From assembly GCF_954871325.1 (NCBI RefSeq), contig NC_088776.1, positions 40,752,569-40,816,568 of the forward strand: 64,000 nt of DNA. The letters run 5' to 3'. The position numbers and the translations under genes were made by a program. The notes beneath the pieces are model-generated. The model saw only the letters and a list, made by a program, of their open reading frames with translations, ran no database searches and was not told where the DNA came from. The DNA is from Gordionus sp. m RMFG-2023. Taxonomy: Eukaryota > Nematomorpha > Gordioida > Chordodea > Parachordodidae. The number at the start of each line of letters is the position of its first letter. Position 1 is the first letter of the stretch. Positions 15,501 to 22,483 of this stretch are shown here, one piece after another.

Positions 15501-18500
15501 GACCATCATGTTATTCCTACCTTAGACGATTTGTTAGAGAAAATCCAAGGTGGTGATAAATTTACCGTGGTCTGAAAGATGCGTACTTACAGATGGAAGT
15601 AGAATCGGAATCTCAGGAACTACTAACGATAGTAACTCATAAGGGCTATTTCCGTTACCGACGATTGCCTTTTGGATTGGCAAGTGCACCAACTATATTC
15701 CAAAGATATATGGATGAGTTACTAAAAGATTTCCAAATGACTGGTGTCTATTTAGATGACGTAATTATTCCTGGTCGAAATGATGAGGAGCACTTAAATA
15801 ATTTGCGAATAGTTTTAGACAGATTACATGCAGTAGGTCTTACGGCGAAATTGACAAAAGTGAGATTTTTACAAAAATCGGTTTCATTTTTAGGGGTGAT
15901 AATTGATAAATTCGGTATACATCCTAATCCGGAAAAGGTGAAGGCTATCCGAAATGCGCCAAAACCTAAAAATATACAACAACTTAGATCTTTTCTAGGA
16001 CTACACATACTTTATTAGAATCAGAGAAACACTACGCTCCAATTGATAAAGAAGCTCGAGCACTTTTATTTGGTATTGAAAAATTTCATTCATTTATTTA
16101 TGGTAGAAAATTTTTACTTCGAACTGATCATAAACCATTAGAGCGATTATTTGGGGAGAAACGCGATTTACCTAAAATTTCTAATAATCGTTTGACACGT
16201 TGGGCCTGGAAGATGGCTTCTTATGATTTTACAATAGAATATAGACCTGGTAATAAAAATGTAATCGCCGACGCATTATCAAGGCTTCCGATATTGACAC
16301 GGTAGAGAATCAAGATTCTAAACATGCTTTGGATATTCGAAGTATTAATTTGGATGATATGCAATTGTCAGAAAATATTCTACGAAAAGAGTCGAAGCAA
16401 GCTTTAATATTAAAAAAAGTAGCAATACATATTCAGCAAACTTGGCGAAACTTTGATCGTCATAAAGATAAAGAAATAGTTAATTTTTATAATCGACGGG
16501 AAGAGCTTTCTGTCGATCGTGATATTATAGAATTAAGAAATGCAGTGTTAGGAATGATTTACCGGGGACATCCTGGGGAAAATGTAATGAAATCTATTTT
16601 TAGACTGTATTGCGTAGCAATACATATTCAGCAAACTTGGCGAAACTTTGATCGTCATAAAGATAAAGAAATAGTTAATTTTTATAATCGACGGGAAGAG
16701 CTTTCTGTCGATCGTGATATTATAGAATTAAGAAATGCAGTGTTAGGAATGATTTACCGGGGACATCCTGGGGAAAATGTAATGAAATCTATTTTTAGAT
16801 TGTATTGCTGGTGGCCCAGATGTGATGTTGATATATAAAATTTTATCAAAATATGTTCTGGATGCCAGAAAAATAGACCTAGTATTCAAGAAGTACCTCT
16901 ATATTCTTGGACTGTTGGGAAGGAATCTTGGGAGCAAATCCATATTGATTTTGCTGGACCAGTAGATTCGCGATATTGGCTAATTGGTATCGATTCCTAC
17001 TCCAAATGGTTAGAAGTTGATCTAATGCAGAATACCTCTGCTGCTGCTATGATAAAACGACTAAAAAAATGGTTTGCTAGGTTTGGAATACCCAAGTACA
17101 TTGTGTCAGACAATGGACCACAATTATTACCTGGGGAATTCCGTAGGTATTGTGATTTAAATAACATACGTCATATACGTTCGTACCCTATCATACAAAA
17201 ACTTATGGATTAGCTGAACGTACAGTACGAACTTTGAAAGGTCGGTATTATGTGATGAGAGATTCAATTAGCGATCCCAAAGAAGCTATGACACAGGTTT
17301 TAACAACCTACCGATTGGGAGAGCATAGCTCCACAGGGAGATCTCCTGCTAAAATTGTGCTTGGGTGGCTATTGAAAACTAGTCTAGATTGGATCCGACC
17401 AAATGCCGAACACGAAATAGTAAAGGCCAATGATAGACAAAGCCTTCATCATGATTTACATTCAAAGGAAAGAGAATTTGAAATCTCACAACCTGTATGT
17501 AGTGTTGTTAAACAGCTCGTTTTGAGCCGATTTTTAAAAACTGCTAACTCAATATTTTATCTGAATAATATTCCGCAAGCCTGAAGATTTTTGTAGAAGG
17601 AATAAAGGTTTGAACATCTATTAGCAAAATCTCGAGGCTTAGGAAATATTTTTTTAGTTACAATATCGAGTTAGTCGTTTTTAAAAATCGGCTCAAAATG
17701 AGTTGTTTAACAACAGTACCTGTATGGTTAAATAATGAAAATACCAATGGTTGGAGAGAAGGAGTAATTAAAGAAAGAATAGGACTTTATTCTTATATTG
17801 TTGAATCTTCCGGGATAACATTACAGAAGCATGCAGATCAGTTAAGAAATCGTAAGTTATCCCAAATCATGAAAGTTCTTTGGAAGTTACAGAAATGGTT
17901 GTGCCATGCCAGTGAATGAAGCAAATACAAACACAAATACCACATTATGTTGTTCATCAAGGAACCGTAAACCTACAAAGAGTTTTATTGAAGAAATCTA
18001 ACTTTAAAATGTTTGAAGGAAATGTAATAAATTAATAAAATATTATATATTAAAATAGAATAGAATATTTGAAAATTAATTAATATAAATTTGATGTTTG
18101 AAATAAATTGAAATATAAATTAGTAGTCATATTGTTTATAAATTAGTAGTTGTATTACTACAAAAAGTAAATATTAAGGAAATAAGAAAGTATAAAGAAA
18201 ATAAAAAAGTATATAATTTGCAAAAAAAAATGCAAAAAGTCAAAAAATATATATATTTAAATTAGGTCTATATAGCATGATACAAAACTCAATATTTTAA
18301 AAATTATGATTAGTCTTCCAGTCCAGTTTTAGGTGAGAAGACTCAGACTGGATAGCTCCATACTCCATTAATTAAGGCACATAATATTTAAAAACAATAT
18401 ATATAAATAACATAATGGTTAAATATTTACCTCTGAAGGTTTTGAAACTGTCTCCTCATCAACAAATTTTGCCCAAGGTCCCAAATAACCATCTATATCT

Positions 18501-19230
18501 GATGGGTCATCAGATCTTGCTTTTTTTCTTTTTTCTGTAAAAAATAAAAATTCAAGCATTAATTATATTTTGATGGTAAAAAACTTTAAACTTTTTTTAA
18601 AATTTGCTGTTTCATCTGGGATGGTGCCAACTGTTGGGTTAGTAATTTGGGTATCAGTCTCAATTGATGGGTCCATTGCATAGCCTTTTAAAAAAGTTTT
18701 AGTATTCATAATTACATTGCATATAAATTTATCAACACATCTATTAAATGATGTAAAATTAAAAAATTATACCATCTACATGAAATGCTTTACGCTGCAT
18801 TTCAAAATTTGCATATTGAACAAAATCAGGTTCTACAAATCCAGAAAATGTATTCTTCACTGCTCTACCCTGTTGGGTTTTGAATGGATTTTCTGGTCCA
18901 ACCTAAAATGAGAAATTTCTATAAATTATTAATCCAGTTAATAACTTTTGGAGCAAACATTTCTTCATAAGTTAAATTTTCTGAAATTTCACGAGTAATT
19001 GGGTGCATATAATTTAAGGTGTCAATCGATTTCTAAATTAATAAAGGCGAAAATGAAATATTTCATAATTTAATTACATCAACGGGTATATATGGAATCA
19101 TATTAAAATTTAATTTATTTTTCAGTGAGTCTAAAGATGTTGATATCGGAATTAAATGAAGCGGCTTTACATCATTTTCTGCTTTATAAATATCTGAATC
19201 TGAATCATATGAAGCGCTTAGCAATTCCAT
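448..19230 (-). CDS. CDC40: Pre-mRNA-processing factor 17 (CDC40/PRP17), partial, multi-exon
   Basis: CDC40/PRP17 is a nuclear WD40 protein of the spliceosome needed for the second catalytic step of splicing. Eleven exons on the minus strand, in coding order: 19230-19078, 19032-18946, 18902-18773, 18684-18592, 18534-18431, 6756-6663, 5356-5142, 4047-3900, 1475-1342, 921-845, 548-448. All have GT/AG borders, and phase is kept wherever two visible exons join. The N-terminal half has the family landmarks GPENPF and [12 protein letters not shown]. The C-terminal half has WD40 blades ([45 protein letters not shown]). The ATG at 19230 begins [13 protein letters not shown], like the acidic-serine start of other PRP17 proteins. 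About 445 codons are seen of roughly 580 in relatives. An exon of about 116 nt between 4047-3900 and 1475-1342 was not found, and the C-terminus lies beyond the left edge. Homology is by recognition, not search. Confidence 0.93.
845..921 (-). CDS. CDC40: CDC40 exon ([20 protein letters not shown])
   Basis: A 77-nt exon encoding [20 protein letters not shown] then TISPN. This is almost identical to the animal PRP17 segment DIPVDxKYIAEPSMHSMPAVTLSPN. The acceptor AG is at 923-922 and the donor GT at 844-843. Its first base completes the Trp codon begun at the end of the 1342-1475 exon. The flanking introns are 296 nt (549-844) and 420 nt (922-1341), both plain AT-rich sequence. Confidence 0.93.
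1342..1475 (-). CDS. CDC40: CDC40 exon ([18 protein letters not shown])
   Basis: A 134-nt exon encoding [31 protein letters not shown] and [14 protein letters not shown], one full WD40 blade with PRP17-specific residues. The acceptor is a T-rich tract ending AG at 1477-1476; the donor GT is at 1341-1340. Sequence between 1476 and the next recognised upstream exon (3900) should hold one more exon (NRKxPYCVKFNPD... in relatives) that I could not identify. Confidence 0.95.
1476..3899 (-). other. CDC40 intron region with hAT relic; expected exon not located
   Basis: This is 2.4 kb of AT-rich DNA between two firm CDC40 exons. It holds a 352-bp hAT relic (2601-2952) and, at 2990-3060 and 3270-3330, short GC-richer patches with no coding signal. 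Phase arithmetic requires an exon of length 3n+2, about 116 nt, here. None with matching sequence and splice sites was found. Confidence 0.7.
2601..2952 (-). mobile_element. Short hAT relic with transposase C-terminal remnant
   Basis: Terminal inverted repeats TAGAGGTTTGCATTGGGTGG (left) and TAGTGGTCTGCATTGAGTGG (reverse complement of the right end) are flanked by an 8-bp duplication differing at one base, GTTATGGT/GTTCTGGT. Minus-strand sequence at about 2640-2740 reads [19 protein letters not shown], the hAT dimerisation-domain signature. It is an internally deleted, non-autonomous copy inside a CDC40 intron. Confidence 0.8.
3900..4047 (-). CDS. CDC40: CDC40 exon ([18 protein letters not shown])
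   Basis: A 148-nt exon encoding [33 protein letters not shown] and [16 protein letters not shown]. It corresponds to the PRP17 blade [35 protein letters not shown]. The acceptor AG is at 4049-4048 and the donor GT at 3899-3898. The upstream intron (4048-5141) is 1,094 nt and contains GGGC-rich transposon scraps at about 4140-4260 and 4540-4620. Confidence 0.95.
5142..5356 (-). CDS. CDC40: CDC40 exon ([19 protein letters not shown])
   Basis: A 215-nt exon encoding [39 protein letters not shown] and the first WD40 blade [16 protein letters not shown]...[12 protein letters not shown]. It matches the animal PRP17 linker (DYQGRSYLHIPQDxGxNL) and blade 1. The acceptor AG is at 5358-5357 and the donor GT at 5141-5140. 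The upstream intron (5357-6662, 1,306 nt) contains a small MITE at 5768-5850. Confidence 0.95.
5768..5850. mobile_element. Tiny MITE-like inverted repeat
   Basis: Ends TAGTGATGTAAAGGTAAG and, inverted, TGGTAATGTAGAAGTAGG enclose an inner palindrome GGGAAAT...ATTTCCC. The layout suits a very short hAT-type MITE within a CDC40 intron. No clear target duplication was found, so borders are approximate. Confidence 0.4.
6663..6756 (-). CDS. CDC40: CDC40 exon ([20 protein letters not shown])
   Basis: A 94-nt exon encoding [20 protein letters not shown] and [11 protein letters not shown]. It matches the charged PRP17 segment between YLGPWAK and YDYQGRS (EEQKELDEITAKRQKK in vertebrates). The acceptor AG is at 6758-6757 and the donor GT at 6662-6661. 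It follows the 11.7-kb intron and joins the 18431-18534 exon in phase 0 (...KPSE|EMQAE). Confidence 0.92.
6969..7425. mobile_element. hAT MITE, ACCGATA family
   Basis: The ends are TAGGGATGCACCGATA and, inverted, TAAGGGTGTACCGATA, a common hAT terminal motif. The interior repeats ATCGGCCGATA-type words also present in the 12441-13154 copy. No open reading frame and no clear 8-bp duplication were seen, so it is probably an old internally deleted copy. Confidence 0.7.
9030..10220. mobile_element. Decayed hAT element with GAACGTTC-rich ends
   Basis: Both ends are dense in GAACGTTCACGTTCG-like words, pointing inward at 9040-9125 and outward at 10105-10215. Minus-strand sequence near 9290-9350 reads [14 protein letters not shown] just after SSESAF, the C-terminal hAT signature, in shifted frames. 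About three loosely repeated segments with a period near 125 bp lie at 9520-9790. Borders are approximate and no target duplication was identified. Confidence 0.55.
10631..10718 (+). repeat. 5' LTR remnant of Gypsy copy 1
   Basis: About 88 bp starting TGTAATAAATTTAATAAAAT is nearly identical to 18023-18108. It ends where the internal region begins, so this LTR appears shortened relative to its partner. Only the shared block can be supported. Confidence 0.65.
11672..14276 (-). pseudogene. hAT transposase, BED zinc finger + hATC domain, interrupted
   Basis: The transposase is read from 14276 down to 11672. The N-terminus has a BED finger (WDQYQIL...ACNHCKSII...[11 protein letters not shown]). 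The middle has [20 protein letters not shown], typical of the hAT catalytic region, and a later block reads [11 protein letters not shown]. The C-terminus [17 protein letters not shown] is the hAT dimerisation motif. A frameshift near 14035 and further stops separate the blocks. The 12441-13154 element interrupts the sequence between roughly KEKQ and [15 protein letters not shown]. It is no longer able to encode a full transposase. Confidence 0.88.
12441..13154 (-). mobile_element. 714-bp hAT (ACCGATA family) inside the hAT transposase
   Basis: The ends TAGGGGTGTACCGATACCAC and, inverted, TAGGGATGTACCGATATTTT are flanked by a perfect 8-bp duplication ATTATTAC (12433-12440 and 13155-13162). 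Minus-strand sequence at about 12774-12890 reads [20 protein letters not shown] and [11 protein letters not shown], the last part of a hAT transposase. It is therefore a deletion derivative, not a pure MITE. It relates to the copy at 6969-7425. Confidence 0.93.
16419..16808 (+). repeat. 195-bp tandem duplication inside Gypsy copy 1
   Basis: The 195-bp block starting GTAGCAATACATATTCAGCA at 16419 is repeated directly at 16614 with about one difference. The length is a multiple of three. The near identity implies a duplication far more recent than the general decay of the element. Confidence 0.9.
17500..17718. mobile_element. 219-bp palindromic hAT MITE
   Basis: Long inverted ends (TAGTGTTGTTAAACAGCTCG... 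and, inverted, TACTGTTGTTAAACAACTCA...) match over about 50 bp each. They are flanked by a perfect 8-bp duplication CCTGTATG (17492-17499 and 17719-17726). The TAGTGTTGTTAA start is shared with the 62056-62645 element. It inserted into the 3' part of Gypsy copy 1. Confidence 0.92.
18023..18108 (+). repeat. 3' LTR remnant of Gypsy copy 1
   Basis: It starts TGTAATAAATTAATAAAATA just after the end of the element's coding part and matches 10631-10718. The true 3' border is unclear; AT-rich sequence up to about 18300 may belong to it. Confidence 0.65.
18431..18534 (-). CDS. CDC40: CDC40 exon ([20 protein letters not shown])
   Basis: A 104-nt exon encoding [14 protein letters not shown] then [20 protein letters not shown], the best conserved N-terminal motif of PRP17 (GxLGPWAKYVDEKxVAKPSE). 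The acceptor AG is at 18536-18535 and the donor GT at 18430-18429. It is the last exon before the 11.7-kb intron. Confidence 0.96.
18592..18684 (-). CDS. CDC40: CDC40 exon ([20 protein letters not shown])
   Basis: A 93-nt exon encoding [19 protein letters not shown] and [11 protein letters not shown], following the GYALDPS landmark of PRP17. The acceptor AG is at 18686-18685 and the donor GT at 18591-18590. It is bounded by 88-nt and 57-nt introns. Confidence 0.93.
18773..18902 (-). CDS. CDC40: CDC40 exon ([20 protein letters not shown])
   Basis: A 130-nt exon encoding [20 protein letters not shown] and [20 protein letters not shown]. It matches the FGPENPFRTQQ...GYAEP...FxxQRRTF region of PRP17. 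The acceptor AG is at 18904-18903 and the donor GT at 18772-18771. Confidence 0.95.
18946..19032 (-). CDS. CDC40: CDC40 exon ([14 protein letters not shown])
   Basis: An 87-nt exon encoding [20 protein letters not shown] and TYEEMFAPK, which precedes GPENPF as in other PRP17 proteins (NPTYETMFAPEFGPENPF). The acceptor AG is at 19034-19033 and the donor GT at 18945-18944. The downstream intron is only 43 nt. Confidence 0.93.
19078..19230 (-). CDS. CDC40: CDC40 first coding exon
   Basis: A 153-nt exon from ATG at 19230, encoding [13 protein letters not shown] followed by a 38-residue linker ending YIPVD. The donor GT at 19077-19076 opens a 45-nt intron. The start was chosen for similarity to the family N-terminus. 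An in-frame ATG 60 nt upstream would add a hydrophobic stretch not typical of PRP17. The base at -3 of the chosen ATG is C, so initiation context is weak. No core promoter is recognisable upstream. Confidence 0.85.
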
Positions 19231-19338
19231 GAGAAAATTTGTATATATTGCTGACTGAATATACCATAAAAAATATATGACACCTATCATATGGCATATC
19301 AATGGCAGGTTTTCATTTTAAAGTAACCCATCAGTATC

Positions 19339-19560
19339 CAGTGTTGAGCAGGTCCTCCAAAAAAAAATCTAGATGCTTATTCTTTATAAAAAAATGAAAG
19401 ATGCAGATACTAGTATCTTAATAAAAATATCTAAAAGATACTTATATCTTTTGCTAAATGAGAGTATCTTAAATACAAGATACTTTAAAAAAATTATCAT
19501 TACCAATTAAATCAGAATAGTTTATAAAAAATAATTTTATTATTTAAACACGCATATTAT
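19339..19560. mobile_element. hAT relic, CAGTGTTGAGCAGG end
   Basis: The terminus CAGTGTTGAGCAGGTCCTCC and the following sequence up to the ACCAATTAAATCAGAATAG block match, inverted, the relic at 55990-56158. The far end is not clear. It lies about 110 bp upstream of the CDC40 ATG and could overlap its promoter. The stretch 19560-19785 is AT-rich with no gene. Confidence 0.6.
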
Positions 19561-19785
19561 AAGAATGAATATTTACAATAATTAATAAAATATTTAATGA
19601 CGAGGTAATTATTATAATTGTTGTATCTGTCGATTTGTAATTGCTAGATATGGACGTTTTTGAAGATAATTTTCGAGAGGATATTATTGTTTTTAAATAT
19701 AATTTTTTATATATATAATAAAGATTATTAGAAATTGAGTTTGTTAATGTTATGAAAATATATTCGTCGTTATAAATATATTTCG

Positions 19786-19900
19786 TCAGGGGCGTCGCTA
19801 GCCTTTACAATCTCAGGGGGCTCAAGGCCCCACATACCCACAAATTTGCGGGCCTTCGGCATGCTTTTGTTCAGTCTTCGGCCGCGATTTATATTAATAT
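19786..19900. mobile_element. Fragment of a hAT terminus
   Basis: CAGGGGCGTCGCTAGCC followed by a GGGGGCTCAAGGCCC block is the typical CAGGGGCGTxGCTAG start of hAT elements. No matching opposite end is seen before the Gypsy-like sequence begins at about 19909, so this is a truncated end. Confidence 0.45.
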
Positions 19901-20517
19901 ATACAAATGAAATTTGATAATTATGATAAATCAAACAACTTTCAAGATTAAATTGAATATATAGATGATGTGTTGGAGGTAAGAGGTATATTAATAAATA
20001 ATGAAACCAAGAAAAAAATATTATTTGCTTATATGGGGATTAGTAATTTGGCAGAGATGAGGTCTTTTGTATGTCCAAAAATTTTGAAAGAACTTAATTA
20101 TGAGGAGATAATTGAAGTGGGTAAAAAAGTATTTAAGCCTATTTCAACGTTATTCAGCTCGAGAATTAAGTTTATTCGAATAGAAAGAGGGGATGGTGAA
20201 GCAGTTGCTGAGTTTGCAGACCGACTTAAAAATTTGGCACAAGAGTGTAAATTTGAATCTGACCTGGATGGGAGATTGAGGGATCAAATGGTGACTGGAA
20301 TCAAAATGGGTGCATTGGAGATAGATATTCGCACCAGATTTCCAGATGGAACAAATGACATGGGAGAAAGGGTGAGTTTTCAACAGGTTTTAAATATGGC
20401 TTTGGCAATGGAAAGGGCTGAGGATGAAGTGACAAATATGATGGTAAAAAAAGTCAATAAATCTAAGGAGCAGATAGAGAATAATCAAGGAAATTTTTCT
20501 AATCAAAAGTACCCATA

Positions 20518-22483
20518 TCTATATTATAATTTTCCGATGTCCTCACTATGTCATTGTGACGTCATGTCATCGCTACATCATGTCATCGCTACGTCATGTC
20601 ATCGCTACGTATTTATTTATTTTTATTAATTTATTTATTTTTTATAAAAGCAAGACTCAAATAAAAAGCAACTATTATATCCTGGTAAATTATATTTATA
20701 ATTTATAAAAAAACTTTTTTTATAGGTGAAATATTTTGAGAAGAAAATCCAAGAAAGCAAGACTCAAATAAAAAGCAATTATAATCCTGGTAAATAATAT
20801 TATTAATTTATGATATCAAAAATTAAATATGATTCAATTATTAATTCAACCCATATTCATTTTGAGAAGAAAGGGTAAATAATATTTTTTATTTATAAAA
20901 ATGAGTTTTTACAAATCAAACAATCATACACCCTTATTTTTAAAAAAAATGAGTTTTTACAAGAGCTAATATCAAAAAATAGATATCATTCAATTGTTTC
21001 AAGTAAATTAAATTATAAATGCTTATATATTTTTTTACACTTAGAATACATCAATTTTAGCTTCTGATGATATTCCCACTCTTTCTAGAGAGTTGAACCT
21101 AATATAGATTCCTCTTCAGGTTTAATACATTAATATTTTTAAAATTATTCTTATGTTTTTATTTTAGATATATCACCACTACCACAATCCCTATGCCACC
21201 TCTGCCTAATTTTTGACAAATATAACCATTTAATTCCACTATCATTCACCTCACTAGGAGTTAATATAAATAATACTTTATCCGATTCCCTGAGGAACTT
21301 TCATGAATATTTAGAGGGATGTTCAAACGTGTGTAGTGCGGCCAATTTCATTAACATTATTAATGGGAAAATATGCGGTAGTTTTGTCATGGCCTTTATA
21401 ACAATATTTACGACCATTTTATGGTTGTTGACAATGTCGTTCATGATTCTATTTTAGAGGGGGATACCAAAACTGACACTTTGGCAGAAATATCCTTTTG
21501 CGTTCTTCTTTTACCAGTAGCCCAAGTCCTCAGCTTTATCAAGACGCAATGGGTGTTGTACACTGCTTTGGCAATCCGTCATTATTCATTACTTTCACCT
21601 ACAACTCTAAAGGGGTGATATTATACATTAATTATTTCTTCTGCAGACGACTGCCCAGATTTATTTTGTCGCTTTTTCCATCAAAAATTAAAATGTCATA
21701 AAGGATTTGCTCTTAATTTTATCAGACACACAAAATAATAATTATACCTCATCATTTTTTTTAAAAATTACCTAAATTTATATGGCAAGAAAAACAAATT
21801 TCTTAAATTTTTGTAATTTAAATAGATAGCATTTTTTTGTACTTAACATAATGATATAGATAGCCCTTATCAAATTTTTTGATAAAAGGAGTTAACCCAC
21901 TAATAAGTAAATCCGAAATTTCCCTTTCATGTGATGATAAATTATTTAGAAATTTAACTATCTCTGGGTTTGGGAAAAAGTTTTGAAAATTAATATGGGT
22001 TGGACTGGGCTTGGAAAATATTCCTCAAGATTAATATTTGCTTGCACCTGACTTGAGAATATCTTTTACAAATTATTATGGGCCGGGCTAGGAAAAAATT
22101 TTTAAAATTATTATGGGTTGAGCTAGGCTTGAGAAATTTTTTTTTAAATTATAAGGTCTTGGACGCTTGAAAATTTTTTCCAAATATTATGAGCTTGGAC
22201 CTGGATGTTAAATGTTAGTCTTATGTAATCAGTAATATATTTACAAAGAATTTTGATATTGGGTAAAAGCTCACTTAAACATATTTTGACTCAAAAAATA
22301 GTTTCCACTCTTAGTCCTAATGGGTTGGACTCAATGACATTGGTTGGACTTGACCTAAATGGGGAGGGGGGGGGTTTAAAAATAATATAAATTGGATATG
22401 ATTTTTAAATAAAAGGTAACATCTTTCTTAAAAAAATGAATAAAATTCTCATTCTCCGTCATTTTTGACGGGCTATCTACTAG
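20518..22483 (+). mobile_element. Helitron inserted in Gypsy copy 2
   Basis: The 5' end TCTATATTA follows host A (20517), and the 3' end CTAG precedes host T (22484), as Helitrons require. A 6-bp stem hairpin CCGTCA-TTTT-TGACGG (22456-22471) ends 12 nt before the 3' terminus. It has no target duplication. The 1,966-bp interior holds decayed Rep-helicase pieces at about 21.06-21.72 kb, and GGGC-rich repeats at 21.99-22.21 kb. Small CATCGCTACGTCATGT repeats occur near the 5' end. Confidence 0.9.
21060..21720 (+). pseudogene. Helitron Rep-helicase remnant
   Basis: Fragments in several frames resemble the N-terminal part of Helitron RepHel proteins. They are FDKYNHLIPLSFTSLGVNI (about 21.22 kb, like FRxNIRxYNSAxAFTSLGV), then RSSFTSSPSPQLYQDAMGVV and GNPSLFITFT (about 21.50-21.60 kb, like LPSSFTGSPR...QDAMAIVRxFGxPDLFITFTCNP), then DDCPDLFCRFFHQKLK (about 21.65 kb). 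Frames change between blocks and the helicase domain is absent, so the gene is dead and internally deleted. Confidence 0.8.

Larger units (their letters stand above)
10631..18110 (+). mobile_element. Fossil Ty3/Gypsy LTR retroelement (copy 1), nested
   Basis: A decayed Gypsy-type element lies antisense to CDC40 in its large intron. Parts in order: LTR remnant (10631-10718), gag (about 10.75-11.35 kb), zinc knuckle and protease (about 14.66-15.1 kb), reverse transcriptase (about 15.2-16.0 kb), RNase H (about 16.0-16.3 kb), integrase (about 16.4-17.5 kb), and the other LTR remnant from 18023. It is broken in roughly ten places, not counting a hAT inserted in the gag/knuckle region (11360-14654) and a MITE near the integrase end (17500-17718). 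It belongs to the same family as the 19.9-25.8 kb element. It looks old and inactive. Confidence 0.88.
6757..18430 (-). other. Giant CDC40 intron packed with nested transposons
   Basis: This 11,674-nt intron separates two in-phase CDC40 exons. It carries hAT copies at 6969-7425 and about 9030-10220, a decayed Ty3/Gypsy element (10631 to about 18110) and three younger insertions in that element. The stretches 7430-9030 and 10220-10630 are AT-rich with poly-G or poly-C runs and no supported gene. A possible 120-bp MITE with TATTAGCGTC-type ends lies near 7985-8105. All inserted elements must be removed by splicing one very long transcript. Confidence 0.85.
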
